DNA of 64,000 bases, taken from positions 3,310,001 to 3,374,000 of the forward strand of contig NZ_CP029553.1 of the NCBI RefSeq assembly GCF_003173755.1, in the 5' to 3' direction. Numbering within the stretch: the stretch's first letter is position 1; each line of letters opens with the position of its first letter. A program made the position numbers and the translations under genes. Positions 17,889-27,114 of this stretch are shown piece by piece. The DNA is from Methylobacterium terrae. GTDB taxonomy: Bacteria; Pseudomonadota; Alphaproteobacteria; Rhizobiales; Beijerinckiaceae. A model generated the notes under the pieces. That model was not told where the DNA came from and ran no database searches. It saw only the letters and a program-made list of their open reading frames with translations.

Positions 17889-18212
17889 TCACCCCCGCGG
17901 CGCCAGCACGATCACCGCCGCGCCGGCGAGGCACAGGAGGGCGCCGGCGCAGTCGAACCGGTCCGGCCGCTGGCCTTCCGCGCCCCACAGCCAGAGCAGC
18001 GAGGCCGCGATGTAGACCCCGCCATAGGCCGCGAAGGCGCGGCCCGCGGCATCCGATTCGACGAGCGCGAGCAGGAACGCGAAGGCGGCGAGCGCCAGGA
18101 CGCCCGGCGCCAGCCACAGGGGCGAGGCGCCGAGCCGCCACCAGGCCCAGACCGAGAAGCACCCGGCGATCTCGGCGAGCGCGGCGGCGGCGTAGAGGAG
18201 GAACGTCGGCAT
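17889..18212 (-). CDS. YnfA/UPF0060 family small membrane protein
   Basis: A 107-residue protein with four hydrophobic helices. The family blocks are [19 protein letters not shown] near the N-terminus, [42 protein letters not shown] towards the C-terminus, and length equal to the usual 107-110. It is an inner-membrane protein related to small multidrug-resistance transporters; its role is poorly known. Its stop abuts the amidase stop, so the two genes are convergent with no spacer. Confidence 0.9.
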   Translation of the reverse strand: MPTFLLYAAAALAEIAGCFSVWAWWRLGASPLWLAPGVLALAAFAFLLALVESDAAGRAFAAYGGVYIAASLLWLWGAEGQRPDRFDCAGALLCLAGAAVIVLAPRG

Positions 18213-18250
18213 GGCGGGGCTTCTCCCACGCCATGCCCCGACGAGGAAGG

Positions 18251-19249
18251 TCAGGCCCGACGCTTCATCAAGGCCGCGGCGGCGAGGCCGACGCCGGCCA
18301 TCACCGCCCCGGTGGTGAGGGGATGGAGCTTCGCGCGGGTGTAGGTGCTGGTGTGGCGCACCATCCCGGGATGGTCGCCGCGCACGTGCCCACCCTGGGC
18401 CGGCCGGTGGAGCGCGCCGTTCGGGTCGCGCGGCGGCTCGGCGCGCAGCTGCTGGCCCGCCATCACGCCGCCGAGGCGGTCGAAGGTGCCCGGCGCGAGC
18501 TTCTTCAGGCCGGTCATGGCGCGCCCGCCCCCGCCGACGATGATCTCGCGCTGCGGGTAGATTGCGGCGTGCAGGATCGCGTGGGCGACCTCGTCCGGGT
18601 GGTAGACAGGCGGCGGCAGCTTCGGCTCGCGGTCGAGGTAGTTGCGGGCGTGCTGCGGGAACGGGGTGTCGATCGCCGCCGGCTTGATCAGCGTCACCGA
18701 GACGGGAGCCCGGTCGGCCTCCAGCTCCGCCCGGAGCGCGTCGGTGAAGCCGCGGATCGCGTGCTTGCTCGCCGAGTACATGCCCTGCAGCGGGATCGCG
18801 AGGTCCGAGGCGATGCTGCCGAGGTTGATGATCGCGCCGCCGCGCCGGCGCAAGTGCGGGGCCGCCACCAGCGAGCCGTAGACCACGCCCCAGAAGTTGG
18901 TCTGGAACAGGCGGTCGTGGTCCTCGTCCGAGACCTCCTCCAGGCGGCCGTAGATCGAGATGCCGGCATCGTTGACCCAGGTGTCGAAGCCGCCGAAGCG
19001 CTGCACCGCCCTGTCGGCGATGGCCTGCACGTCCTCGCGCCGCCCGACATCGGCGACGACGTGGGTCGCCTCGCCGCCCGCCGCCTCGATCTCCTCCTGG
19101 ATCGCCGCCAGCGCCTCGGCGTTGCGCGAGGCGAGCACGACCCGCGCGCCGGCCCGCGCCGCCATCCGGGCGGTGGACAGGCCGATGCCGCTGGAGGCGC
19201 CGGTGATGACGATCACCTGCTCGTCGAGGGGCTTGTGGGCGTGGCTCAT
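18251..19249 (-). CDS. Short-chain dehydrogenase with C-terminal membrane tail
   Basis: A 332-residue SDR. The NAD(P) site is [16 protein letters not shown], the structural motif is NDAGIS, and the catalytic residues are Ser in LGSIAS, then YSASKHA (Tyr and Lys). The core ends near residue 200. A further 130 residues end in a basic-flanked hydrophobic segment ([22 protein letters not shown]), suggesting a membrane anchor. ATG 19249 follows GGAGGATTCC, a clear ribosome site, so the longer upstream reading is rejected. The substrate is unknown. Confidence 0.88.
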   Translation of the reverse strand: MSHAHKPLDEQVIVITGASSGIGLSTARMAARAGARVVLASRNAEALAAIQEEIEAAGGEATHVVADVGRREDVQAIADRAVQRFGGFDTWVNDAGISIYGRLEEVSDEDHDRLFQTNFWGVVYGSLVAAPHLRRRGGAIINLGSIASDLAIPLQGMYSASKHAIRGFTDALRAELEADRAPVSVTLIKPAAIDTPFPQHARNYLDREPKLPPPVYHPDEVAHAILHAAIYPQREIIVGGGGRAMTGLKKLAPGTFDRLGGVMAGQQLRAEPPRDPNGALHRPAQGGHVRGDHPGMVRHTSTYTRAKLHPLTTGAVMAGVGLAAAALMKRRA

Positions 19250-19476
19250 GGAATCCTCCGTACGGGATGGGGGTATCCAGGCGCTAACGATGGGGGGCGT
19301 GCTTCGTTCATTCCGGCGCCGCGCCCCCACCCATCCCATATCTCGAAGCTCTGGCACGAGCCCGAACAAGCTATTGGACACGCGGTCGCCGCACCCCCAT
19401 GATCCGCCCCGCGGCGAGGCCCCCGACGCCACTCTCCAGAGGGGCCCGCCCGCGTGGGAAGTCAGGGAGGAAGCGG

Positions 19477-20820
19477 ATGGCAGGGACGGGTCGTGCCGGG
19501 AACGTCACGCGGCGCGAAGCGCTGGTCGGCGCGGGTGCCGCGGGAGCGAGCCTGATGCTGCCGGGCGGTTCGGCCTGGGCACAGGGCGCGGCGAAGCCGG
19601 CGGAAATCAAGGTCGGCATCGCCACCTACCTGTCCGGCCCGGCCAGCGTCTTCGGCGTGCCCGGCCGCCAGACCGCCGAGCTGCTGTTCGACGAGATCAA
19701 CGCGGCCGGCGGCATCGCCGGGGTCAAGGTGCGGCCGATCTTCGTCGACGAGGGCCCGGGCGTCGACCACGTCGTCGGCGAGTACCGCCGGCTGGTGCAG
19801 TCGGAGGGCGTGCACCTGATCTTCGCGGCGATCTCCTCGGCCGATTGCATCGCCTGCGCGCCGCTCGCCGACGAATTGAAGCGCCCGACGCTGCTGTGGG
19901 ATTGCGGCACCCAGCGCATCTTCGAGGACAACCGCTACAACTACGCCTTCCGCACCCAGGCCAACGCCACGCCGGAGATCCTGGCGGCGCTCCTCTACCT
20001 CTTGAAGGTCAAGCCGGACTTCAAGTCGATCGCGGTGATCAACCAGGATTACGCCTGGGGCCGCGATTCCTGGGACATCTTCCGCACCGCGATGAACACC
20101 CTGAAGCCCGGGGTGAAGGTCTCGGCCGAGCTGTTTCCGCGCTTCGGCGCCACCGATTTCTCGACCGAGATCACCCGCGTGCTCGCGCTGCGGCCCGACG
20201 TGGTGCTCTCGACCTCCTGGGGCGGCGACCTCGACGCGCTGATCCGCCAGGCCTCGGACCGCAAGCTGTTCGAGCGCTCGACCTTCGTGATGCCGCTCGC
20301 CGAATCCTCGCTCCAGCGGGTCGGCAAGGCGCTGCCGGCCGGCCACATCGTGGGCGCGCGGGGCGACCACTGGTTCCTGCACCCCTCGCCGGCCGACCCC
20401 GAGCGGCTGAAGCGCTTCAACGAGAGCTACCGCGCCAAGCACAACGCCTGGCCGATCTATCCCTGCTTCCACATGGCGCAAGCCGTCTCGGCGATGAAGG
20501 TCGGCATCGAGAAGGCGGTGGCGGCCAAGGGCGGCGGCTGGCCGACCGACGCCGAGCTGGCGGCCGCGTTCAAGGGCCTCGAATTCCCCTCGCCCACCGC
20601 CAGCGTGCGGATCCGCGAGGACGGCCAGGGCCTCGAGAACCAGCTGATCGGCACGACGCTGCACTCGGACAAGTACCCGTTCCCGGTGCTCACCGACATG
20701 ATCGTCTTCCCGGCCGAGTCCGTGACGACGCCGGTCGGCCAGAAGAGCGCCGACTGGCTGAAGACGCTGACCCCCGACATGGTGGGCAAGCTCCCGCAGG
20801 CGCAGGCCTTCAAGAGCTGA
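19477..20820 (+). CDS. Branched-chain-type ABC substrate-binding protein
   Basis: A 447-residue LivK/Peripla_BP_6 protein. A twin-arginine leader (NVTRREALVGAGAAGASLMLPGGSAWAQ) precedes the mature start EIKVGIATYLSGPASVFGVPGRQTAELLFDEINAAGG. ATG 19477 has GGGAGG at good spacing; an in-frame start 26 codons earlier lacks one. It opens a six-gene operon (two permeases, two ATPases, SDR). The ligand of this family is often not a branched-chain amino acid, and an aromatic or short-chain acid is possible. Confidence 0.9.
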   Translation: MAGTGRAGNVTRREALVGAGAAGASLMLPGGSAWAQGAAKPAEIKVGIATYLSGPASVFGVPGRQTAELLFDEINAAGGIAGVKVRPIFVDEGPGVDHVVGEYRRLVQSEGVHLIFAAISSADCIACAPLADELKRPTLLWDCGTQRIFEDNRYNYAFRTQANATPEILAALLYLLKVKPDFKSIAVINQDYAWGRDSWDIFRTAMNTLKPGVKVSAELFPRFGATDFSTEITRVLALRPDVVLSTSWGGDLDALIRQASDRKLFERSTFVMPLAESSLQRVGKALPAGHIVGARGDHWFLHPSPADPERLKRFNESYRAKHNAWPIYPCFHMAQAVSAMKVGIEKAVAAKGGGWPTDAELAAAFKGLEFPSPTASVRIREDGQGLENQLIGTTLHSDKYPFPVLTDMIVFPAESVTTPVGQKSADWLKTLTPDMVGKLPQAQAFKS

Positions 20821-21752
20821 TGGCCTGGTTGTCGGAGAACGGGATCCTCGTCGGGCTCGCCTTGCTCGACGGGCTGTCCTACGCCGCCGCCGTCTTCATG
20901 GTGGCGGTCGGCCTGAACCTGGTGTTCGGCGTGCTGCGGGTGCTCAACGTGGCGCATGGCAGCCTCTACGCCATCGGCGGCTACGCGGCAGCCTCCATCG
21001 GGCTGTTCGCGGCCTCCCTCGGCGCCCCGCCCTGGCTCGGCCTGCCGATCCTGCTCGCCGCCGCCGTGCTCGTCGGCGTGGTGCTCGGGCCGCTGATCGA
21101 GCGGCTGCTCCTGCGCCGGATGCAGGACCGCGAGCCGGTGCTGCAGCTCCTCGTCACCTTCGCGCTGTTCATGATCCTGGAGGACCTGCAGAAGCTGGTC
21201 TGGGGCGTGCAGCCGGTGGTGTTCGATGCGCCGCTGAAGTGGCTCGGCACCGTCGACGTGCCGTTCGGCCAGGACGCGATCCCGTTCACCGCCTACCAGC
21301 TCTACGTGCTGCCGGGGGTGGCGCTCGCCACCCTCGCGATCCTCGCGTACGTGCTCCGCTACACGCTCACCGGCCGGATGGTCGTCGCGGTCACGGTCGA
21401 CCGCGAGGCGGCCCGCGCCATGGGGATCGACGCCGCCAAGGTGACGATGCTCACCTTCACGGTCGGCGCAGGCCTGGCGGCGCTCGGCGGCGCGCTCGCC
21501 GCCCCCACCGTGTCGCTGGTGCCGGGGGTCGGCGCCTCGACCATCGTGCTCTCCTTCGCGGTCGTCGCGACCGCCGGCCTCGGCCAGATCGAGGGGGCGG
21601 CGGTGGCGGCCCTCCTCATCGGCCTCGGCCGCTCCTTCGCGGTCTACGTCGCTCCCGAATTCGAGGTCGTGGTGCCCTACGCCATCATGGTGGCGGTGCT
21701 GCTGTTCCGGCCTCAAGGCCTGTTCGGCGTGGCGGAGACCCGGCGGATATGA
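20820..21752 (+). CDS. livH: Branched-chain-type ABC permease (LivH)
   Basis: A 310-residue permease with about eight helices. The LivH landmarks are GLNLVFGVLRVLNVAHGSLYAIGGYAAASIG and the EAA-like REAARAMGIDAAKVTMLTFTVGAGLAALGGALAAP. ATG 20820 shares its A with the TGA of the binding protein (TGATG), so the genes are coupled. The symbol is by family position; substrate is unproven. Confidence 0.9.
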   Translation: MAWLSENGILVGLALLDGLSYAAAVFMVAVGLNLVFGVLRVLNVAHGSLYAIGGYAAASIGLFAASLGAPPWLGLPILLAAAVLVGVVLGPLIERLLLRRMQDREPVLQLLVTFALFMILEDLQKLVWGVQPVVFDAPLKWLGTVDVPFGQDAIPFTAYQLYVLPGVALATLAILAYVLRYTLTGRMVVAVTVDREAARAMGIDAAKVTMLTFTVGAGLAALGGALAAPTVSLVPGVGASTIVLSFAVVATAGLGQIEGAAVAALLIGLGRSFAVYVAPEFEVVVPYAIMVAVLLFRPQGLFGVAETRRI

Positions 21753-21783
21753 CCTGCGCTCTCAGTCAAGGAGGGCTGGCGCC

Positions 21784-22716
21784 GTGACCCGCCGCTCGGA
21801 AACGCTCCTCGCCTTCGCGGGCGCCGTGCTGATCGTCGTGCTCGCCTACGCGGTGCCGTGGCTGCGCTTCGTGCTCACCATCGCGCTCGCCAAGGGGCTG
21901 GCGGTGCTCGGCATCCTGCTGCTGCTGCGGGCCGGCCAGGTCAGCTTCGGCCACGCGCTGTACCTCGCGCTCGCCGCCTACACGGTCGCGTTCGGGGCGC
22001 TCGCCATCCCCGAGGCGCTGCTGCTCCTGCCCCTCGCGGCGATCCTCGCCGGACTGGTCGGCCTGCTGATCGGCCTGTTCGTGGTGCGCTACCGCGAGAT
22101 CTTCTTCGGCATGCTGAACCTCGCGCTCAGCATGGTGTTCTACTCGGTGCTGGAAAAGTTCTACGCGCTGACCCACGGCGCCGACGGAATCCGGTTGCCC
22201 CCCGTCACCGTCCTGGGCCGGCCCCTGGCGGGAGAATCGGGCGAGTGGACGGTGCTGGGGATCGCCCTCGTCCTGGCGCTCGCCTGCGGCGCGCTCGTGC
22301 GGGTGGCGCTCGCTTCCCCGCTCGGCGAGGCGCTCGCCGGCATCAAGACCCGCGAGACCCGGCTCGACTTCATGGGCGTGTCCCCGAAGCGCGTGCTGCT
22401 CGCCGCCTACGTCGCGTCCGCCGTGATGGCGGGGTTCGCCGGCGCGATCATCGCGCTCACCACCCGCCACGTCACCCCGGCGCTGAGCTACTGGACCACC
22501 TCGGGCGAGCTCGTCTTCATCGCGATCCTCGGCGGGGCCGGCAGCGTGATCGGGCCGTTCCTCGGGGCCGCGGCCTACGAGCTGACCCGGGTCTACGCCG
22601 CGGCGACCTTCGCCAATGCCTGGCAGATGGTGCTCGGCCTCGTTCTGCTCGGCGTCATCGTGTTCGCGCCGGGCGGGATCTGGGGGATGATCGCGAGCCG
22701 CAGGAGGGCCGCATGA
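21784..22716 (+). CDS. livM: Branched-chain-type ABC permease (LivM)
   Basis: A 310-residue permease starting at GTG 21784 with AAGGAGGG upstream. LivM features are LRAGQVSFGHALYLALAAYTVAFGAL and LAGIKTRETRLDFMGVSPKRVLLAAYVASAVMAGFAGAI, then GGAGSVIGPFLGAAAYEL. It pairs with the LivH-type subunit; its stop overlaps the LivG start as ATGA. Confidence 0.9.
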   Translation: MTRRSETLLAFAGAVLIVVLAYAVPWLRFVLTIALAKGLAVLGILLLLRAGQVSFGHALYLALAAYTVAFGALAIPEALLLLPLAAILAGLVGLLIGLFVVRYREIFFGMLNLALSMVFYSVLEKFYALTHGADGIRLPPVTVLGRPLAGESGEWTVLGIALVLALACGALVRVALASPLGEALAGIKTRETRLDFMGVSPKRVLLAAYVASAVMAGFAGAIIALTTRHVTPALSYWTTSGELVFIAILGGAGSVIGPFLGAAAYELTRVYAAATFANAWQMVLGLVLLGVIVFAPGGIWGMIASRRRAA

Positions 22717-23483
22717 CCGCGCTTCTCCAGGCCCGGGACCTGCGCCTCGCCTTCGGCGGCCTCAAGGCCGCCGACGGGATCGACCTCGACGTCGAGGACG
22801 GCGAGTTCCTGGCGATCATCGGCCCGAACGGCGCCGGCAAGACCACCTTCATCAACATGACGACCGGCTACCTCAAGCCGCAAGGTGGCTCGATCGCCTT
22901 CGAGGGCAAGCCGATCCTCGGCCTGTCGCCGCGGCGCATCGTCGGGCTCGGGGTGGCGCGCAGCTTCCAGCTGCCGCAGCTCTTCACCGAGCACACCGTG
23001 CTGCAGAACGTGGCGCTCGCGGTCGCGGCCCGCGAGGGCATGTGGTCGGTGCTCAACCCGCTGCTCCGCCCGCGCTTCCGCGACGAGGCGGCGGAGCTGA
23101 TCGCGCGCTTCGGCCTCGCCCGCATCACCGACGTGCGGGCCGACGCCCTCAACGAGGGCGCGCGCAAGCTCGTCGACATCGCGATGGCGGTGGCGCTCCG
23201 CCCCCGCCTCCTCATGATGGACGAGCCGACGAGCGGCGTCGCGGCGGCCGAGAAGATGGCCATCGTCGAGACCCTGGTGCGGGTCCTGCGCGAGGCCCGC
23301 GTGACGGCGGTGTTCGTGGAGCACGACATGGAGGTGGTCGGGCGCTTCGCCGACCGGGTGGCGGTGTGGGGCCAGGGCAAGATCGCGGCGCTCGGGCCTC
23401 CCGCCCAGATCCTCAACGACCCGGAGGTGCAGCGCACGGTGATCGGCATCGCTCCCGGTGGAGGCGCCCATGCTGCGGCTTGA
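22713..23483 (+). CDS. livG: Branched-chain-type ABC ATP-binding protein (LivG)
   Basis: A 256-residue ATPase. Walker A is GPNGAGKTT and Walker B is LLMMDEPTSGVAAAEK, with a final VFVEHDMEVVGRFADRVAVW switch. The signature loop reads LNEGARKLVDIAMAVALRP rather than LSxGxQ, so the canonical Ser-Gly-Gly is replaced by NEGA. Some LivG proteins deviate here, and ATPase activity should still depend on the partner LivF signature. It overlaps the next gene by 14 bases. Confidence 0.88.
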   Translation: MTALLQARDLRLAFGGLKAADGIDLDVEDGEFLAIIGPNGAGKTTFINMTTGYLKPQGGSIAFEGKPILGLSPRRIVGLGVARSFQLPQLFTEHTVLQNVALAVAAREGMWSVLNPLLRPRFRDEAAELIARFGLARITDVRADALNEGARKLVDIAMAVALRPRLLMMDEPTSGVAAAEKMAIVETLVRVLREARVTAVFVEHDMEVVGRFADRVAVWGQGKIAALGPPAQILNDPEVQRTVIGIAPGGGAHAAA

Positions 23484-24126
23484 GGGGGCGGCGGTCGAGA
23501 TCGCGGGGGCACCGGTCCTGCGCGGCGTCTCGCTCCAGGTGCCGCCGGGGGGCCGCGTGGCGCTGATCGGCCGCAACGGCGCCGGCAAGACCACGACGCT
23601 CCGCGCCCTGATGGGGCTGCTGCCCTTGCGCGAGGGGACGATCACGCTCGACGGGCGGGAGGCCGGCGCCGTGCCGGCGCATCACCGCGCCCGGCTCGGG
23701 ATCGGCTACGCGCCTGAGGAGCGCAAGCTGTTCGGCAGCTTCACGGTGCAGGACAACCTGCTGCTGCCGGCCCAGGTGCTCGGCCTGCCGAAGGCGGAGG
23801 TCTCCCGCCGGCTCGATTCCGTCTACGCGCTCCTGCCGGAGCTCAAGGACTTCGCCCCCCGCAAGGCGGCGGGCCTGTCGGGCGGCCAGGGCAAGATGGT
23901 GGCGCTCGGCCGCGCGCTCATGGTCGGCACCCGGGCGGTGCTGCTCGACGAGCCGTTCCAGGGCCTCGCCCCGGCGCTGGCCCTTCGCTACGCCGAGGCC
24001 CTGGCCCGCCTGCGGGCCGCGCTCCCCGACGTCGCGATCCTGATCACCGAGAGCAGCCCCGACCTGCTGCGGGCGCTCGTCGACACCACCATCCAGATCG
24101 AGCGCGGCGAGATCTCGGCCGCCTGA
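23470..24126 (+). CDS. livF: Branched-chain-type ABC ATP-binding protein (LivF)
   Basis: A 218-residue ATPase. Walker A is GRNGAGKTT, the signature is LSGGQGKMVALGRAL and Walker B is AVLLDEPFQGLAP. The switch histidine position reads LITESSPD, with Glu-Ser instead of a His, which would weaken hydrolysis at that site. ATG 23470 has GGAGG seven bases upstream; an earlier in-frame GTG (23458) is less well placed. Confidence 0.87.
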   Translation: MLRLEGAAVEIAGAPVLRGVSLQVPPGGRVALIGRNGAGKTTTLRALMGLLPLREGTITLDGREAGAVPAHHRARLGIGYAPEERKLFGSFTVQDNLLLPAQVLGLPKAEVSRRLDSVYALLPELKDFAPRKAAGLSGGQGKMVALGRALMVGTRAVLLDEPFQGLAPALALRYAEALARLRAALPDVAILITESSPDLLRALVDTTIQIERGEISAA

Positions 24127-24144
24127 CGTTGAAGGAGTGATCCC

Positions 24145-24894
24145 ATGAGGCTGAACGGCAAGGTCGCGATCGTCACCGGCGCCGGCGGCGGCTTCGGCGA
24201 GGGCATCGCCAAGCGCTACGCGGCGGAGGGCGCCAGGGTCGCGGTGCTCGACCTGCGCGGCGATGCCGCCGAGCGCGTCGCGGCCGAGATCGGCGCGTCG
24301 GCGATCGCCATCGCGGCCGATGTCGGCAGCGCCGCGGACGTCGAGGCGGCGGTCAAGCGCACCACCGAGGCCTTCGGCACGCCCCACATCCTCGTCAACA
24401 ATGCCGGCACCACCCACCGCAACCAGCCGCTGATGGAGGTCGACGAGGAGGCCTTCGACCGGGTGTTCCGGGTCAACGTGAAGTCGATCTTCCACTTCGT
24501 CCGCGCACTGGCGCCGGCGATGCGCGACAACGGCGGCGGCGTGATCCTGAACGTCGGCTCGACCGCCGGCATCCGGCCCCGTCCCGGCCTGACCTGGTAC
24601 AACGCCTCGAAGGGGGCGGTGAACCTGATGTCGAAGTCGCTCGCCGTCGAGCTGGCGCCCTGGAAGATCCGCGTCAACGCGCTCTGCCCGGTGATGGGCG
24701 AGACCGGCCTCCTCGAGGCCTTCATGGGCGTGCCGGACACGCCGGAGAACCGGGCGAAGTTCGTCGCCACGATCCCGCTCGGCCGGATGTCGCGCGCCTC
24801 CGACATCGCCAACGTGGCGCTGTTCCTGGCCTCGGACGAGGCCGAGTTCATCACCGGCGTCGAGATGCCGATCGACGGCGGGCGGACGGTCTGA
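24145..24894 (+). CDS. Short-chain dehydrogenase/reductase (classical SDR)
   Basis: A 249-residue classical SDR. The coenzyme site is VAIVTGAGGGFGEGIA, Asp in VAVLDLRGD suggests NAD preference, NNAG is present (LVNNAGTTHR), and the catalytic set is Ser (NVGSTAG), then YNASKGA. The C-terminal FITGVEMPIDGGRTV is family typical. It is 18 bases behind livF with GAAGGAGTG upstream, so it belongs to the transporter operon and probably oxidises the imported compound. Confidence 0.9.
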   Translation: MRLNGKVAIVTGAGGGFGEGIAKRYAAEGARVAVLDLRGDAAERVAAEIGASAIAIAADVGSAADVEAAVKRTTEAFGTPHILVNNAGTTHRNQPLMEVDEEAFDRVFRVNVKSIFHFVRALAPAMRDNGGGVILNVGSTAGIRPRPGLTWYNASKGAVNLMSKSLAVELAPWKIRVNALCPVMGETGLLEAFMGVPDTPENRAKFVATIPLGRMSRASDIANVALFLASDEAEFITGVEMPIDGGRTV

Positions 24895-24901
24895 CCCGAT
24901 C

Positions 24902-24935
24902 GGGCCCGCGCCTCCCGGTCCGGAGGCGCGGGCCC
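24902..24935 (+). terminator. 14-base perfect GC hairpin after the ABC/SDR operon
   Basis: The arms 24902-24915 and 24922-24935 are perfectly complementary with a 6-base loop, starting eight bases past the SDR stop. Position and stability support transcription termination, though only TCCTGC follows rather than a T-run. Confidence 0.6.
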
Positions 24936-24946
24936 TCCTGCGGCTG

Positions 24947-24983
24947 GAGCGGCGCCCGATCACGTCGCCATCGGGCGCCGCTC
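24947..24983. repeat. Second 14-base perfect hairpin, probable dispersed intergenic repeat
   Basis: The arms 24947-24960 and 24970-24983 enclose CACGTCGCC. Immediately after it, to about 25048, lies a looser dyad (GCATTTTCTAACGACGAA against TTCGTCGGAAGATGC) ending CTCTAG at the phasin stop. This composite looks like an intergenic repeat family member rather than a simple terminator, and it separates convergent SDR and phasin genes. Confidence 0.5.
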
Positions 24984-25045
24984 TAGGTCTTCGATTTTGC
25001 GCATTTTCTAACGACGAACCGGTATCCGCTTCGTCGGAAGATGCT

Positions 25046-25642
25046 CTAGCGCGACGCCGGCAGCGGCGTCACGCCGGCGCAGATCTGCCCGATCTCCTCG
25101 AAGGAGCGCAGCGACGCCTCGGTGACGGTGCGGGCATCCTCGACCAGGCTCTGCACGCTCTCGCGCATCATCTCGCTCTGGAGCATCGAGAATTCCTGCA
25201 TCGTGCGGGCCCCTGCGAGCCGCTTCAGCCCCTCGAGGTTGCGCTGCCAGCGCTTCTGGCCGAGCTCGACCGAACTGCGCCAGGCCTCCTGCACGGCGTG
25301 ATTCATCACCGTGCCGCAGCGGCTGACCGCCTCGGAGTTCTTCCGCGCCTGCTCGGCGAAGCGTTCGCCGTCCTCGTTGCCGACGCCCATCGTCCGCTGC
25401 AGTTGCTCGGTGAACTCGCGCGCCGTGCGCGAGACCGTCTCGACGCTCATCTGCACGATCTGCTGCGCGTTGTCGGCGGTTTGACCGCGCAGGGCGCTGG
25501 CCTTCTCGACGTTGTCCTTGGCGATGTCGGCCATCTTGGACACCTGCGCGGCGCCGTTGTCGATCCCGTTCGACGCTCCGTCCGGAGCGCTCTTCATCGG
25601 CTCGGTCTTCTTGGCCTGTTCGGAGTGCTGGGTCGCAGCCAT
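25046..25642 (-). CDS. Phasin family protein
   Basis: A 198-residue, almost wholly helical protein without signal or membrane segment. Residues about 30-185 are amphipathic coiled-coil sequence rich in Ala, Gln, Glu and Ser (DNAQQIVQMSVETVSRTAREFTEQLQRTMG, LGQKRWQRNLEGLKRLAGARTMQEFSMLQSEMMRESVQSLVEDARTVTEASLRS), the phasin_2 pattern. Phasins coat polyhydroxyalkanoate granules. A second Met at residue 16 is possible. It is monocistronic and convergent with the ABC operon. Confidence 0.85.
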   Translation of the reverse strand: MAATQHSEQAKKTEPMKSAPDGASNGIDNGAAQVSKMADIAKDNVEKASALRGQTADNAQQIVQMSVETVSRTAREFTEQLQRTMGVGNEDGERFAEQARKNSEAVSRCGTVMNHAVQEAWRSSVELGQKRWQRNLEGLKRLAGARTMQEFSMLQSEMMRESVQSLVEDARTVTEASLRSFEEIGQICAGVTPLPASR

Positions 25643-26105
25643 TTGGATACTCCTCGTCTCTGCCGGACGACGTGCCTGAGCCCCTCTCCTCCCAGGACGT
25701 AGTTCAATTTATTGTATTTCTAGGTATAATGTTCGATCGACGTCGCGCTTATTGTCATTTTTGCGACGCGTCGTGCATAAAATACAACTCGGGCGAGAGT
25801 GCGATAACATACGATAAGATCGAAAATTTCGTTGGAGGCGGGGATTACGATGCTCGATGGTGGAATGGGCGCGGGAATGGCGCCGTAGCGGATCGGTTGC
25901 CGACGAATGCTGTCTCGATCCCGTCGGCAATCCTCCGCGCCGGGTCCGGCGAGGCATCGGGCATCGGCCTCGACGACGCGCCCGCCCCCGCACCGGTAGG
26001 AGCCCACCCGGACAACCGGCCGTCTCCACGGGATCCGCGCACCGACCTCGTCGGTGAGCCGCCCGTAACGGGGGAAGCTCACCCGACCGGGCAACGCACG
26101 CTCCC
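25643..26105. other. Spacer upstream of phasin, partly AT-rich
   Basis: This 463-base gap separates the phasin start from the mutM stop. Bases about 25690-25860 are AT-rich, and the leftward phasin promoter is most likely there. Open frames cross the right half on both strands, but none has a ribosome site, recognisable domain or coding bias, so I call no gene. Confidence 0.5.
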
Positions 26106-26996
26106 TCACCCCGGCTGGCACGTCTCGCAGAAGAACGTCGAGCGCCCCGACTGGACCAGCCGCCGCACCACGCCCCGGCAGCCCTTCGCCGTGCAGGCCA
26201 GCCCCTCCCGGTCGTAGACCCGGAAGGCGTGCTGGAACGCGCCCGCGCTGCCGTCGGTGTGGACGTAGTCGCGCAAGGTCGAGCCGCCCGCCGCCACCGC
26301 CTCGGTGAGAACGTCGCGGATCACGGTAGCGAGGCGCTTGGCTTTCGCGGTCGGGCGGCCGGCGACGTCGGCCAGCGTTCCGGCGGGTGCTTCCGGGTGG
26401 AGACGCGCCCGGTGCAGCGCCTCGCAGACGTAGATGTTGCCCAGACCCGCGATCAGCCGCTGGTCGAGGAGCGCGGCCTTGAGCGGCGTGCGCTTACCCC
26501 AGAACAGCCGCGCGATCGTCTCGCCCGAGAGTTCGTTGCCCAAGGGCTCGATGCCCATGCCGGCGAAGTGGCGGCAGGTGGCGAGATCGGCGGACGGCAC
26601 CAGGTCCATGAAGCCGAAGCGGCGGGCGTCGTTGTAGACGACCCGGGCGCCGTTCGAGAGATCGAACCGGACGTGGTCGTGCTTCGACTGGCCCTGCGCG
26701 CCCTCGAGGTAGAAGTCGCCGGGCGACACGTGCCGGCCGTCGGGCAGGTGCACGTCGAAGCGCCCGCTCATGCCGAGATGCATGATCAGCGCCTCGCCGG
26801 AGGACAGTTCGGCGACGAGGTACTTGGCGCGCCGCGACAGGGCGGTGACCTCCCGTCCTTTCACCCGCGCGGCGAAGCGGGCTGGGAAGGGGAAGCGGAG
26901 GTTCGGCCGGTTCAGCACGACCTCGGTGAAGCGGGCGCCGACCATCGCCGGCTCCAGGCCGCGGCGCACGGTCTCGACTTCGGGGAGTTCCGGCAT
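26106..26996 (-). CDS. mutM: Formamidopyrimidine-DNA glycosylase
   Basis: A 296-residue Fpg/MutM that excises 8-oxoguanine and formamidopyrimidines and cleaves the abasic site. It starts [14 protein letters not shown] (catalytic Pro2, Glu3) and Lys58 in SRRAKYLV matches the essential beta-hairpin lysine. The H2TH region is [31 protein letters not shown]. The C-terminal zinc finger has four cysteines (CTAKGC...FFCETC). ATG 26996 is set by the obligatory MPELPE; a longer upstream reading is rejected. It is divergent from ubiE, a common alphaproteobacterial arrangement. Confidence 0.95.
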   Translation of the reverse strand: MPELPEVETVRRGLEPAMVGARFTEVVLNRPNLRFPFPARFAARVKGREVTALSRRAKYLVAELSSGEALIMHLGMSGRFDVHLPDGRHVSPGDFYLEGAQGQSKHDHVRFDLSNGARVVYNDARRFGFMDLVPSADLATCRHFAGMGIEPLGNELSGETIARLFWGKRTPLKAALLDQRLIAGLGNIYVCEALHRARLHPEAPAGTLADVAGRPTAKAKRLATVIRDVLTEAVAAGGSTLRDYVHTDGSAGAFQHAFRVYDREGLACTAKGCRGVVRRLVQSGRSTFFCETCQPG

Positions 26997-27114
26997 CTCT
27001 CGTCCGTGAAGAAGGGGTGGGCGCGACGAAGCGCACCCCCCGTCGATGCAGGCCAAGATGGTGATTTCCCGTCCGCTTCGCTATGCAGGCCGCCACGACA
27101 GGGGACCAGACCGC

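Noticed and set aside
16169..19402. A very long rightward open frame of over 1000 codons across the amidase, YnfA and SDR genes
   Set aside because: It is another frame of well-recognised genes. The text is Arg/Pro/Gly-rich with no domain, the usual shadow in high-GC DNA.
19399..19476. An N-terminal extension of the branched-chain-type binding protein
   Set aside because: The downstream ATG at 19477 has a clear GGGAGG and puts the twin-arginine leader at the N-terminus.
25720..26121. Leftward 133-codon frame in the phasin/mutM spacer
   Set aside because: No ribosome site, no recognisable fold, and it crosses the composition change in the spacer.
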